This document shows, one piece after another, positions 33,334 through 45,299 of a stretch of DNA of 64,000 bases (positions are counted from its first letter, which is position 1; each line of letters starts with the position of its first letter). The DNA lies in NCBI GenBank assembly GCA_947579605.1, contig OX388314.1:3782001-3846000 (forward strand), read 5' to 3'. The stretch is from Athripsodes cinereus (taxonomy: Eukaryota; Arthropoda; Insecta; Trichoptera; Leptoceridae). The notes beneath the pieces were generated by a model, which was not told the origin of the DNA, did not search any database, and worked only from the letters and a program-made list of their open reading frames with translations. Made by a program: the position numbers and the translations under genes.

Positions 33334-34170
33334 GAATACTTCACAGAAGTGGTTATATAGAGATTTTTATATTGTACTGCTCTTTGTGGATACATTATGT
33401 TTCTGAGAGGAAAATTAAATGATGACGTTTGAAGAAAAAGGTTTTAGAAAAGATGGTTGTCTAAAAAATATCCTTTGGCTGATTAAAAAATTGTTTACGT
33501 CAATACCACTCATATTGAATACTTTATTATATCATTAACACGGAGAAGAGAACCTGCATGATTATTAAATACAGTTAGTTCGCTAGAGACCCTACTTGTA
33601 GGATATGGGATGGTGGAATAGTTTGTTTATTAAAATTAATCCAAACTCATTAAAAAAATTCACGATCTTTTAAATCACGTTGTACTAAAGACGTCAAACT
33701 TATCCATATAACTGATAATGTTTATATAATAAGTGTAAAGTTTCAAAATAGGTACGAGAAATTATGTTCAATTAGTTAAAAATGCATTACGAGTGATGTG
33801 AAGAGAGCAGTGTCATGATGCAACTAGAAAACAATATCTCCATCTGTAGCTTTCAATTCGGAGGGTCAGAGTTCGAATCCGAGTCATGTTATCGTGACTC
33901 ATCACTTAAATAACAATAATAATCATATAAAATAAAATAGATAAAAGTAATTATACAACAGGTCAAGGTTACAAAACATAATAGTAGATATTCTCAAAGA
34001 TCTAAGAATGGATACTGTGGTTATTATTATAAGTTCTTAACTTCTTAAATAATGCAATAGAGATTTAAGTAGAAAACAATAAGAGGCTGTTATTTGTAAG
34101 AAGTCATTACTAACATTTCTTGACTAAATCATTCATATTATGTCGTCCGTGTGGAAAATAATTTATCGAT
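33334..34170. other. No gene seen; weak tRNA-like sequence at 33830-33895
   Basis: CAGAGTTCGAATCCGAG resembles a B box, but no cloverleaf can be drawn. At 33570-33620 a worn R240 3' end is visible (ACTTGTAGGATATGGGATGG). Confidence 0.4.
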
Positions 34171-34171
34171 T

Positions 34172-34256
34172 TTAAACACTGTGTCAGTGTTTAGAGATTG
34201 ATGATGTCTTTACAAGACGAAAGATGTCTCTTTCGACAGTGAAACATATTATGGAA
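34172..34256. repeat. T1 fragment
   Basis: AAACACTGTGTCAGTGTTTA is a T1 end. CAAGACGAAAGATGTCTCTT is its internal block. Confidence 0.5.
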
Positions 34257-34289
34257 GAAGAAAAAATTGTTTTTTTTTATTTGATTTAT

Positions 34290-34445
34290 TGAGTTTAAAA
34301 AACAATACAAATGGATCCATGGTTCGATCCCAGGTGCCGGCAAACTCCGCTTTCACGACACAATCTTTTAGCTTGTTACTGTGAAAGATGTATAAGATTG
34401 TATTTAGATTTATGACAAAACTCAGATATATCTTTATAAAAAAAC
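34290..34445 (+). mobile_element. SINE1 copy, 5' part lost
   Basis: Begins at the B box (GGTTCGATCCCAGGTGCCGG), then AACTCCGCTTTCACGACACA, TTTAGCTTGTTACTGTGAAA and CAGATATATCTTTATAAAAA as the tail. The A-box half is replaced by T-rich sequence. Confidence 0.75.
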
Positions 34446-34734
34446 ATTAGAAAATAACAATAAAAATTCCGTTCCGTTGAAGACGATCTAAAAGAAAATT
34501 TACAACATTCAAAAGAAAACTGAAGATAACGCTCTTCCGGCAGAGCTTCCCGCACAAATAAAAGCGCCGAAAAATCATCCATTATCATCTTCACCGTTTT
34601 ATAGACTAATGCGGTAGATTTCTAAAACTCAAGCTTATGTTATATAACTTAAGCTAAAATTGATGTAATAAGTATAACATATCCTTTCAGTCTTTTTACA
34701 ATTAGAACTTAGGTTTGAATTATTACTCACCATT

Positions 34735-34865
34735 TGCGAGGAGAAGTAGGGGGGATCCAGACCCCCTCCTGGGGGGCGGAGCATTGCGGTACTAACTAGT
34801 GTCGCCATCTAGCACTGGCGCCATTTATCCACACTCTTCTTTCCAACAGATCATTTCTGAAATAA
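34735..34865. other. GC-rich patch of unknown origin
   Basis: AGGGGGGATCCAGACCCCCT and CCTGGGGGGCGGAGC form short inverted G/C runs. Then ACTAGTGTCGCCATCTAGCA and TGGCGCCATTTATCC follow. Composition differs sharply from the AT-rich surroundings. I cannot assign it; an insertion end or a structured RNA piece are both possible. Confidence 0.4.
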
Positions 34866-34904
34866 AACAATAGAAATAAATTAAAAATCTATTTTTACCA
34901 CCGT

Positions 34905-35005
34905 GGAATCTCTCACAAGAAGGTAAGCCAATAGACAAACTGCTTTTATTTGACATATTTAATTGATGTCTCCGTACTACATAAAAATAAGATACCCAGG
35001 ATATA
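34905..35005 (-). repeat. R240 fragment
   Basis: CTCACAAGAAGGTAAGCCAA, TAGACAAACTGC, TGATGTCTCCGTAC and GATACCCAGGATAT match the 3' half. Confidence 0.5.
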
Positions 35006-35011
35006 AGATTT

Positions 35012-35180
35012 GTTTATTTATTTATTTTATTCTTCACTGTACTAGTGGTTAAAATATTACATGATAAAATAGTGTCATGAAAATAACAGTTTTACAATTC
35101 AATGTACAGAGGGCGAGTTTATCGCTAAAATGCGCCCGGTAGGTTAGTTGGAAGACCCGGTAGGTTAGTTAGTTGGAAGA
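35012..35180 (-). repeat. RepC copy
   Basis: TTATTTATTTATTTTATTCT, TCACTGTACTAG, CAATGTACAGAGGGCGAGTT, TATCGCTAAAATGCGC and a duplicated GGTAGGTTAGTTGGAAGA end. It serves as the reference for the other RepC copies. Confidence 0.6.
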
Positions 35181-35389
35181 TATACCTTAAAGTAGCATTG
35201 AGTAGGTTTTGTTTTATGCCTGATGTTTAAAAAACACATGTCATTTGCAAGACACGCGGAAACTTACTCATATATTTACCAGTCATTCAAAAAGTTATCT
35301 GTTCTTCACTTTACACGTCATCGTTACAGAATCTTCAACTTTAAGAAATATTCTTTCCTTGGAACTCCACTAATCTACTTACACAATAT

Positions 35390-35470
35390 AATTACGGCAT
35401 CTTCCACAAGTTGGGTAAACATTAGACTAACTCCAACCAAGCAAGTTCTTCTCTTCTCTTCTCTCCATGA
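35390..35470 (-). repeat. R240 3' end fragment
   Basis: CGGCATCTTCCACAAGTTGG and GTAAACATTAGACTAACTCC are a worn R240 terminus. Confidence 0.4.
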
Positions 35471-35889
35471 ACTCATCAATGAATTATTTTCAACTTATTG
35501 ATAACGAATACATTATTGATAATAATTATTCACTCAAACTTTGCAATAAGAGAAAGGTAGTATCAATCACAATGTCTAAAATAATAAACTGACCAACCAA
35601 GGTTTTTAACAGCGCAAAATAATTATCATAATGATTTTGGCAAACTTACAAAATTTCTATGTAAAATATCACTGCAAACTGACCCAGACGAGTATATCGA
35701 TACATACATATTTTGTTCTGTTTGTTTATATGTCTGTGTGTTTGTCTATTTATTTATCCATTTAAAAAATACAACAGTATATAAAGGTCAACTATTTGAA
35801 TCACAATAGCAAAGGAAATAAGGTTAAATACAATGTTGTATTTAAACTTTTAAAATGCACTTAATACCTACAAACAATAGAAAAAAATT

Positions 35890-36516
35890 AAAACTAAGGA
35901 GAGTTCATTCCCTCACATTACTCGGATTTCTACTCTTCATCATTCACCATTCACTCCGCTAGACTTTGGGACCAGCTTCCCACTACAATCCGCACCAGCC
36001 CATCGTTTATTTCTTTTAAAAATAAATTTGTCTCTAGGTGTTTTTTTAAGAGCTTTTCTTTTTCATTCATTATATTCTTTCCTTTTCTTCCCCTCCCTTT
36101 TCCCTAATCCCCACAAGGAGTGCACAAATTTATTTATTTATTTATTTTCTAAATTTCAAGTTTTTAGTAATTACTTATCATTGAGTCTTACATTGTTCAT
36201 GATTTATTTTATCTTATATTATTTATGTATTTTTATATAAATAGGTATATTATATTTCATTCATTATGTTAAACTTTTTCACTTTTGATATAATTATAGT
36301 TATATTTTTATTTACTTACTCATATATTTTTATTATTGTTATAGATTTCTTAAGTAGGTATAAAATTATTATAATTTGTTTTTATGTCAAGGTTGACTGG
36401 AAGACGTTGCAAGTCCGCCTTTGGTCCAGATTTTTTTTTTATTCTTGTACTATCATGTTGTAATTTTTTTTTTTTTTAATTTGGCTAATAAAGATTTATT
36501 TATTTATTTAAGGAGA
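35890..36516 (+). pseudogene. Jockey/CR1-like LINE 3' end with 3' UTR
   Basis: Near 35930-36060 one frame codes for FTIHSARLWDQLPTTIRTSP then SFISFKNKF. This is the R.A..LWN.LP..IR...S...FK C-terminal motif shared by jockey and CR1 reverse transcriptase polyproteins. It is followed by about 450 bp of T-rich 3' untranslated sequence and GCTAATAAAGATTTATTTAT, a poly(A) signal running into a (TTTA)n tail. Two short frames at 36028-36463 are chance readings of the 3' UTR. It is 5'-truncated and non-functional. Confidence 0.7.
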
Positions 36517-37205
36517 GAAAGAGACAACTCCTTTGCCTCTGAAATAAAAACTTGGATTCTTTGAACATAGTTCTGCATTTTGAGATACAATCTGATTTTT
36601 TTTTCATTCCTCCCTTTCTCTAGCCTGTCTTGTCATGTCCTCCATCATTTTATCCATGTAGGCGTTTTTTGTTCAACCTCTGCAATTCCTGCCTTCAGTT
36701 TTTCTCTGTCTGATGGTAATGAGCAGATTTAACTGCTTGATGTCGTAGCCAACCCAGTTTGGGCACTTAAAATTTTTATGACACTTTAAAACTTAAAGAA
36801 CAGAATATAGTAGACCTTTTTTGCCAGGAACTTTACGTTAGGCTTTAATAGCTAGTACTTAAATAAATTTATTTGTATGTTTGTACGTTTCTTCTTATTC
36901 AACCTGCCGATTATTGATAAAGAGAAATCTGACTTGGTAATAAATTCAGTTAGTTTCTCAAGATCAATAAGTTTAGTTTTGAATAACTTATGATGATTTG
37001 ATTCTAATTTAAATATTGGTTAAATTAATGATAACTTTTAGAAGTTCTACATAATTTATTAAATATTTTTTTGAATTTATTTCACTCAATGTATTAGCCA
37101 GACGGTATAATTTTGTATATTTTAATCGGTGATTGCGTGCTTTAAATCTCTTTGATAAACAACATAGCTTTCACGATACAAGCACAATGAAATACCCACA
37201 TTAAA
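36517..37205. other. No gene seen; R240 remnant at 36725-36850
   Basis: GTAGCCAACCCAGTTTGGG and ACTTTAAAACTTAAAGAACA then CCAGGAACTTTACG resemble the ends of R240. Otherwise AT-rich. Confidence 0.4.
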
Positions 37206-37206
37206 A

Positions 37207-37280
37207 AAGTTGATATTTTCAACCGATGATTCTTGGTGGAAAATCATGTTGAATAAATAATAAATAAAACACTTATTTTT
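37207..37280 (-). repeat. Conserved CCAAGTACCGTCG module
   Basis: On the minus strand: TTATTTATTATTTATTCAAC, ATGATTTTCCACCAAGAATC, ATCGGTTGAAAATATCAAC. This is the same block order as at 11.89-11.96 kb. Confidence 0.5.
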
Positions 37281-37655
37281 AATTAATAAGCTCATATAAG
37301 TTTATCACAAACCCGAAAGCAACTTGAAATATGAATTAATCAAAATCGTAATAGGGCTCTAATACTCCCAAATTTACAAAGAAGAGCTTCAGAATCGCCT
37401 GGAACAGATTGCCTATGGACCTGATAGTCAGTCTACCACCACATAATGGCTTGAAATAGAGGTTGGTGGGATTGGTGAACGCGCCCTAGGTAAATTGTAC
37501 ATAAACCAACCTAAGTCGATTAGTAAGCATTGGACCACCTTTCCTATTTCATACTTAAGAGAAATTGTACAATCTGTTGGCTGTGTAGATGAGGTGTCTG
37601 TTTTGTAATATTCTTAAGTTTTAGACATTGTTTTTTTACTAAATACAAAGCAATC

Positions 37656-38201
37656 ATACATACATACATACCATCACGCCGCTTTCCTCGCGGGGTAGGC
37701 AGAAAGGATCGAGCGCCACTTTCTTCTATCCTTGCAAACATCTTTCGCTTCCGTCACTGTCATACAATTCATGCATGCTCTCCTGTTCAATGTGCTCAAC
37801 ACGTGACCGTCCTGTAGGATTTGATATAAATGATCTTGCCATTTAATCCTAGGACGTCCACGTCTCCGAGCACCATTCCTCTCAGCCAAATATATCTTCT
37901 CAGTCATTCTGTCCTCATTCATTCTTTCCACGTGCCCAAACCATCTTAACTTATTTACATTCATCCTTGTTATTACACCAACTTTCATTCCACATTCCTT
38001 TCATATATCACTGTTACGCACTCGATCTCTCAGACTTTTACCACTCATCCTTCTCAACGATCTCATTTCAACTGCATTTATGCCACTTTCATCCTTCTTT
38101 AGTCATGTCCACGTCTCACTTGCATACATAAGTGTTGGCACTAAGATAGCAGAGTGCACCAACTTTTTGTTTGTGACTTGACACACTTGGCTGTGACAAA
38201 G
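37656..38201 (-). pseudogene. LINE-A copy, CATA-tailed subfamily, 11-bp target duplication
   Basis: The minus strand codes for ILVPTLMYASETWT, LKKDESGINAVEMRSLRRM, VNKLRWFGHVERMNEDRM, GARRRGRPRIKWQDHLYQIL and CKDRRKWRSILSAYPARKAA then stop. These are thumb and C-terminal sequences of a non-LTR reverse transcriptase polyprotein. A TGA replaces Trp after ETWT and there is a frameshift near 38000. The 3' end is GCGGCGTGATGGTATGTATG. ACAAAGCAATC flanks it (37645-37655 and 38202-38212), so the 5' junction is at 38201, which includes about 40 bp of unmatched 5' sequence. Confidence 0.88.
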
Positions 38202-38212
38202 ACAAAGCAATC

Positions 38213-39254
38213 TCCTATTTCAAAAATCAGCTTTTTTGTGATGACAACATTTAAGAAAAGCCACCGACCACCCGGAAAGTCCAGAAGTCTGGGGACTTCT
38301 TTTATCCGATTAAATTTCTAAACTGACAAATTTGTCCATACAAGAGTCGCATTGTTGGGCAGCCTGAAGGCCTAGATGGCCAAAACTGAATCTCTTGCTG
38401 AGAGAAACATACATAAACATACAATAAGACAACAATAAAAACTTTTCCGCATAAAAAAATTAAAATGAAAAAATCAATATGCAATGACAACAATACTAAT
38501 AATCCAAATCTAATGGGTAACTTACTGAGATTATAACCTTGTCCATACAATTTAATAACATCTTGTATTTACAAATAGCTTAATGTACATGTATATTATT
38601 TATGCATTATGTAAAGATAAAATTTATTATTTATATCTATAGTATGTAAAGGTTAAGGTTACCACTGATGATGACGTGTTGAAGTTTTCTAATGAATGTA
38701 CTATACTTTATCACATGTATTAATGTTGAGTAAATTGTTCAGTCATTGGCTACATAGATGTCTGTTTTGGGATAAATTAGGTACCTACGAATTTAAGGTA
38801 ATTTTTTTTGCATGATATATCATTGGTTTTTTTATGCAATCAATAGAGATAAAGAGGAAGGAACATATTATTATGTCTTATTTAAAGAATCTAAGGTTTG
38901 ACAATGAATCTAAAAATAAATGGATTTTTTTTATGATTGGAATTATGAAAAACACATTTGTTTGATTTATGATTTTTTTACGGTTGATTGCCGAATGATC
39001 CTTAGTATTATAATATTATTTCATGCTACTTTTTCATAACTTTATACATAATTCCACTTTTGGCAATTTGAACATTTTAATTTAATTGTATATCTTTGTG
39101 GCACAATCAAACTAATCCCTTGGACAGCTGGGTATTTTAACATTTACCCTATCAAAACATCATACACAATATGACTAATATGCCTTGTAAAATAATTCAG
39201 TTATTGTATTTTGTAATGACGACAGTCATCAAGCGAACAAACAACCTGACACTA
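38213..39254. other. No gene seen
   Basis: AT-rich; nothing recognised. Confidence 0.45.
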
Positions 39255-39945
39255 GGGCCAATTCTGAATCTTAATGAACTAACTAACTAAAAAGTTGATT
39301 AATATTAGTTATTATATAGTATTCAGCATTAGCTATGAACTATAAACAGCTATAAACTCGAGAACCACCAAGTGCAAACGGTAAAATCTATGGGACAAAC
39401 TAATATTAGTCAGTGATGCCGCAATACAAAACATTTTTCACGTTCCGATTTACACTTCTGGCAACAATTTAATAGTTGTCGCGCGTGAAAATTGTGAAAT
39501 GTCAGATTTGCCGATATATTTTGGCGCTCGTATTTGCGTCGGTGGTGGTGTAATTTTACAATTTATACATGCTAAGAGTTGCCCTAAAAATATAAATTTT
39601 TACTTTTAATTGAAAAATCAACTTAACACTTCCAAAATATAGCAATATTCTGCGGTCAAAATGACAGCAATTAATAATATTCGCACATTAAAAGTCGCGA
39701 ATAAAATTCTGCCAAATCCAACTTATTTTAGTCGTCGGCTGTCAACTAAAATTTCATTCTGAATACGAAATCCATAGATTCTCGAAATTTATAGTTGTAC
39801 TAAGGTGTCAAAATGAACTAATGAACTAAATTAGTACGGAAAACTGTGAATACGAATTACAACTAATTATCATGACTCAACTATCTCCTCACACTTAGTT
39901 GACTTAGTTAGTGCCACTAAACTATTTAATGATTCAGAATTGGCC
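39255..39945. mobile_element. Non-autonomous DNA element with GGCCAATTCTGAATC ends
   Basis: GGGCCAATTCTGAATC at the left and GATTCAGAATTGGCC at the right form terminal inverted repeats 691 bp apart. Subterminal AACTAACTAACTAA and TTAGTTGACTTAGTTAGT are also inverted. The middle is less AT-rich around 39470-39545 (GTCGCGCGTGAAAATTG, TTGGCGCTCGTATTTGCGTC). There is no open frame of note. The target duplication is not clear (CTA at left, ATA at right), so the superfamily is undecided. Confidence 0.75.
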
Positions 39946-40044
39946 ATACTACCGTATTATATTACATATTCATATAAACTAGATAAACGATTTAGTTTGC
40001 AATCCCGGAATTGCAAGCATCACTATTGTATTGTGTTACATGAA

Positions 40045-40300
40045 TGAAAAAAGTACATATAATATAACTTGTTCAAGATTCTCAACGGTAAGATTGATCC
40101 AGCCAAAATTCTTGAAGAAATGTGTTTAAATTGTTCAGGGCACACCACTAGATCACACAATCTGTTTAGATTTTCCAAAAGTTTCACAAATTATTTACGA
40201 AATTCAGCGGATCACTTCCCAAAAGTTTTTTTATCAGTGAATTATAATTACTATCTTATACACACGGGCTTCTCCCAATATTCTTGTTTTCAAATTCTAT
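40045..40300 (+). pseudogene. LINE C-terminal fragment
   Basis: A 77-codon frame reads MFKILNGKIDPAKILEEMCL, then HTTRSHNLFRFSKSFTNYLR and NSADHFPKVF. This resembles the FK.L.G.ID...LL......P...TR....F.......TNY..NS C-terminus of jockey/CR1-type LINEs. It is followed at 40343 by a TTGATGATGGAG...CTCCGAA motif that may belong to another element. Confidence 0.6.
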
Positions 40301-40339
40301 AAATAACGCTTGTCTCTTTATCTTATTTGACTTTTTTCT

Positions 40340-40400
40340 AATCGCTTGATGATGGAGTCGAGAGTCTCCGAATACTAGTAAGAGAAGTTAATAAAAGCAT
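40340..40400 (+). repeat. TGATGATG-stem-GAA motif (Penelope-like tail?)
   Basis: GCTTGATGATGGAGTCGAGA then GTCTCCGAATAC: GGAG and CTCC pair around a short loop, in the same order as at 23.09 kb. AT-rich sequence with TTAATAAAAGC follows. Confidence 0.4.
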
Positions 40401-43317
40401 TTGAAAGTTAACTACATACTGTGTTTTTTTCAATGTATCTACAAAATTCATTTTTAGAGCAAACATGTGCGCTTTTTTATCTACAACAAATTTTTCCAAG
40501 GTTTAGGCTACATTTATTTACTAATTTATTTCATACAACCGAATATGCTTGAAATTTTCTATTCTCAAGGATCTAATGTGAAATAATTCATCATAAAATT
40601 CATATAATTCATTAGATTTGTTTTCAATAAAACGTTGCGACAATTGTAAATAAATTATTTCAACACGAATCGTAGCAAATAAAGACAATAGTGGATGAAT
40701 CATTAAGTTTTTTTAAAGTCGTTTAATGATCATCACAGCTATTCACACAGTCGACTATCGAAAAAATCATCAATAATCAATTGAAGTCATCAAATAGTCA
40801 TCAATCGCACATCAAACTCTTTTATAATGACAATCATCATTGTTTGATATAACATCAATTAGGTAATATTGCAAACAATATAAATAAAACAAAACATTCT
40901 TACAAGTTGTATGAGACAAAGAGAATATAACATTTTAATTATTTGACAATCGCACATAATAATAATAATATTAACTGTAGGTAACAATGTTATTAATCAC
41001 AGCTGTTTATTAATGATTAATAAACTAATGGCTTTCGTTAAAATTGTGATAGGTTCGTTAAATTTGATCTATTTATACTGAGACGATATCTTTCACAAAC
41101 ACTGTAGCCTTATTAATATAAGTGTATAAGCTTAAATGTTATTAAGTTTTAAAGTCCTCGGCTGCGAAAGGGTCTCTTATCCGTTAATTTTCGAATGTCC
41201 TATCCCAACATTTTGCAATGAAGTTCATTAGTCTATAATCGTCTATATTCTCTGGCATCGCATTGGCCGAAGACTGTAATGGTCCCCAGTAGAATATGGT
41301 GTCATTTAAATGATAACAATAATAACGCTATTGTAGTGACAGTGCTATTGATAAAAGTTAAACCTCGGGAACACAATGAGTAGAGGTTGACACTTTTAAT
41401 CAATTTTGGACATCTTCGAAAAAGAAGGCAATAAAGTTTAACATGTGGTTGCTAAGCTGCCTACATCACTTGTGGGGTATGCCGCGATGGTAAAGTTATA
41501 ATTAACTTCTGTTTAATTAAGGCCGCTACTTTTTCTGGAGAGTGAGAATTTGCCTTACATTTACAAAAAAAAAACTAACGTCCCACCGAATTAACTTATT
41601 CGTTATTGAATTAAAGATTAAAAAAGTTAACTTTTGATTAATGTTGTTCAGTCATATTGATTTGCGATTTTTCACATTAACAGTGATTTTTTTACACTGA
41701 CTTTGAACTTATGCAAGAAGTGTTGTTATTTATTGCCTAATGATTATTGCATGTAATAATCGCCTGTTCTTTTGTCTGTCGCAGGTTATTCAACTGTTTA
41801 TGATGATACATAATCGATATTATATTGTTATTTTATTACAATGTTATATCAATGAGAAAAACATCATCAATGATGACTCTTGTGAGATAATCAATGATTT
41901 TTTTTATCAATCTTTATAGCTATCATTCCAATCACGCAAACATATCTTTAAAAGAGACAAAGACAAAAGAAATTCGTTTCAAATACCCAGCGACATTCTT
42001 TCACTGACGATTATTTTGGTTGAATTAATTATAGGTATTTTTTTTTAATATTTTCAATGATTAAAACCTGAAAAATTCAACAATATTATTATTATGTACG
42101 GCTTACTGAAATATTAATCAAAATTATTTTAAAGTAAAAAAAATATTCTGTATCAATAGAAACACATTAAAAAAAGTTTTTCTTCCCTTATGGCACATAA
42201 AGAAGATCTTATGCCCCAAATCAAAAGAGTAACATTGGCGAATAATGTGCATTGTTTCTTCTAGCTGAAATCGCCTTGGCCAAAAGCAGTTATGGTCTCA
42301 GTGCAAAGTGATATTTTTAGAATGATAGTAATAAATTGTAGGTAACCATATATTTTATTTATTTGATATACTATATAACACTATATTATATTATCCTCAC
42401 AATGTATCCCAATTGGAGTAAACATAGAGAAGGGAATGTCATTTACTTTACATATATTTACATACTCCTTTCTCTTCCTCATACACGCACACCGATTTAT
42501 GTTAATGTGATCCATTTAGTTAAGCCACTATTTCAGATAAATATACATCTTATACTGGAAGCATTTTGTTTACAACTATACAAATGATGGTCATGATCCT
42601 CAGCACTGAGGAATTGACAAAGAAAAATAAGATACATTCTTCGTCATTGTTCCATCATCCATTCGCTGCCATTGTAACACACTTCTACCCAAAAAGACTT
42701 TTTAATGAAATTTATTGACAAAAGACAGACATATGATGAATCTGCAATATTTTTTCTCAAAAACTTGAATTTTAAATATACAATTTAGTTTATTCTTGAA
42801 TACAATAATTTAATTAAAAAAAAAGCAATTTTCAATATGTTGCAGCCTTAAAATATTATATTTAACAACCTCAATCATAAATAAAAAAATAAATAAGAAA
42901 AATAATCATAAAACATACAGGACTAATAAAAATAAATGTGTAGTATAATAAAAATGAAACCTCTTTGTCTCTCTCTGCAAAAAACACCTTTTATGTGTAT
43001 TAGTAACAATGTAAATACTCATAGAAGACAATACTCCCTACACAGCACGTAATGTATAAACATAAATATTCATACACAATATTATTTATTATATTATATA
43101 ACAACTGTATCGTATGATATAAATAGTATGATGGAACAATGTGTCACATCACAAAATAAAAAAAATCTGAAAGTCTGGACCAACTAAAGAAAGACATGAA
43201 CTGTGGCACATACATATGTATAATTGAAGAGACTAGCTGAAAATATGGAGGAATGGAGAAGAAAATCCAAACTCGTTGCAGTCCAATCCGATGGATTATA
43301 ACTCACTGTATTTATGC
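40401..43317. other. No gene seen in ~2.9 kb; small repeat traces
   Basis: R240 pieces lie at 41155-41205 (plus strand 5' end) and 41450-41500 (ATCACTTGTGGGGTATGCCG). A related pair CGCATTGGCCGAAGACTGTAA (41260) and CGCCTTGGCCAAAAGCAGTTA (42265) marks another unnamed repeat. A worn LINE tail coding for NMEEWRRKSKLV is at 43235-43275. The rest is AT-rich. Confidence 0.4.
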
Positions 43318-43395
43318 AAGGATAGTAGGAATAAGAAGCGCTCAATCCATTCTGTTTACCCCAAAAGAGAAACGGCGTGATGGTGATGACTTGAT
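43318..43395 (+). repeat. LINE-A 3' end fragment
   Basis: AGAAGCGCTCAATCCATTCT, GTTTACCCCAAAAGAGAAAC and GGCGTGATGGTGATG match the CATA-subfamily 3' terminus. Confidence 0.65.
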
Positions 43396-43622
43396 CAATT
43401 TTTAATCTATTAAAATGGAGAAAACAACTTGCATATTCATAACACGAAAACTGCGTATTCCTAATTATGGATGATTCAAGTTTTGAACTTCGTAACTTAT
43501 ACCTAATCAGTTTGTAAACTACTGCGCTATGAAAACTATTATTAATATTGTTGAAGGGTGTTTGTGTTCACACTGTGAAAATTCATATTCAATCATTTAT
43601 AAACAATAAAAACACTGTTATA

Positions 43623-43854
43623 TTTTCATCATATTTATTCAAACTCTAACGTTTTCGCCCACTTCAATGGGCACTCTCTAACCTAATGTTGTACCTACCA
43701 ATACCACTCCCCAATCTTCTACTTCAGTCCCTGCACCCACCCCTCTCTGTGACTACCTTCAATTTTTGTAGGGGACATTTTACTGTTTCAATACTCTTGA
43801 GAATGCGCATTGAAGTGGGTGAAAACGTTAGAGTTTGAATAAATATGGTGAAAA
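43623..43854. mobile_element. Foldback element with ~56-bp arms
   Basis: The left arm TTTTCATCATATTTATTCAA...CACTTCAATGGGC is mirrored at 43798-43854 (GCGCATTGAAGTGGGTGAAA...TATTTGAATAAATATGG-like), with 3-5 mismatches. Each arm contains a GCCCA...TGGGC hairpin followed by GAAAACG, like the terminal hairpin-GAAAC motifs at 23.1 kb. The 120-bp centre is C-rich (CAGTCCCTGCACCCACCCC). Confidence 0.75.
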
Positions 43855-44274
43855 ATTAATTGTTTTTTTTGGTGAATTTTCACAAAATATAATGATATGC
43901 CAATATATATTATTTTTTTGTTGTAAATTGGGGAAAATGTATGACGCTGAACTCGTGATTTGCGAGTTTAAGCAAATTTGCATGACCTCAAAATAACATT
44001 TTTAGATACAGTAAAAAGACTTTTATTAATCTTGAAACTTTCTCAATTTCATGCCCTCTTAGTTCTATGATTTAACTTTTTATCAATGATCTTATTATTT
44101 TCAATTGATTCATTGCAGTGTCTCTCAGAATAATGGGTCAGATAGCAAATGCTCTGGTTTTAGATAAAACATAAATTAATGTAAGACGTTTAGGCTACTT
44201 TGTAATTAGTGCGTCAAAGATTTAATGCTCGAGGCTAGAATTCTACTTCTAATACCACTTCTATACAAGCATGT
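43855..44274. other. No gene seen
   Basis: AT-rich; nothing recognised. Confidence 0.45.
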
Positions 44275-44465
44275 TATATCTCTCAAGTGAGGCTGCCAGC
44301 TGCAATAAATAAAAATGCAAACTACCCTCTCCATGCCACCAAAAAAAAATAAAACATTCGGGTAAATCTTATCGCTGAGTTCAAGGTGTAAAATCTCTTT
44401 ATTGTTTCCAACATCTTCTTTTAACAGGGCACTCAAAAACTTACAAAAAAGACTGGGAAACAAAT
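44275..44465 (-). repeat. R240 copy
   Basis: AAGTGAGGCTGCCAGCTGCA, CTACCCTCTCCATGCC, AAAACATTCGGGTAAATC, TTTTAACAGGGCACTCAAAA and GACTGGGAAACAAATT follow R240 end to end with decay. Confidence 0.6.
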
Positions 44466-44659
44466 TATTTTACGAATATACCACGGAACGGCTAGAACTC
44501 GTAATATAACATCAAAATTAATTAAACATATACTATTTTAATTTGAAAAGAGTACATAAGTAATAAGAGATTATTTTATGTAATCTGTATTGAAGTTTTT
44601 ATTGTATTAGTAATAAGAGGCAACAACAACTGAAAACAGCTGATTGCGATGGTACGGAC

Positions 44660-44890
44660 TAGTTTTGAGACTACCATAGAATAACATGATCAAAAGGCCA
44701 ATGGACATAAAAGTAGGACCCAGAAGACCAGGCAGACCAGTGACCACCTGGATGTCTAAAATTGGCAGGGACCTGAGGAAGGCAGAGCTGCGTTCGGAGG
44801 ATGCAGGGGACCGGAAAACTTGGGAGATGAGGACTAGGAGAGCCAAGCTTGAATAAATGAAATAAAGGCGAGGGCGAAGAAGAAGAGTAA
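44660..44890 (+). pseudogene. LINE C-terminal fragment (another family)
   Basis: One frame reads RRPMDIKVGPRRPGRPVTTW, MSKIGRDLRKAELRSEDAGD and RKTWEMRTRRAKLE then stop, with a GAAGAAGAAGAG tail. The motif GRP..TW....DL......ED..DR..W is a LINE polyprotein tail distinct from LINE-A and LINE-B. The frame is intact but 5'-truncated. Confidence 0.75.
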
Positions 44891-45299
44891 GAGGCAACAA
44901 CCGTTTATTGCATCAATAAATAAAATTTAAAATATGAAACCAAATTATTTTCTTGAATGAACTGATATTAACATCAGCCGAACAAAATACTCCATACTGT
45001 ACATTGGAAAATTTGCATACGTGTTCAAGCCTTGTTTTCTCATAATATTTTCAGCAAAAAACCTATCAATTTCATGACCTACAAAATCTAGACAATGTTT
45101 CACCAATCCGTTACTTTTTCAGTTTTTTTGTTAGCAATTACTTATGATAATATTTGCGTAGTTGTCTTATTATTATGTTAATATTAACGTTCGTTGAAAT
45201 CTGAAAAAACAAACAAGGTTAAGTACATTTATACGAGAAATCTAGGACTCAAGATTGCTATAACTGTATTTTTTCATGCTTATTGAAATGAAAAACACG
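44891..45299. other. No gene seen
   Basis: AT-rich; nothing recognised. Confidence 0.45.

Noticed and set aside
33830..33895. Possible tRNA gene with GTTCGAATCC
   Set aside because: No cloverleaf can be drawn around it.
37656..37680. CATA microsatellite as an independent repeat
   Set aside because: It is the 3' tail of a LINE-A copy bounded by a target duplication.
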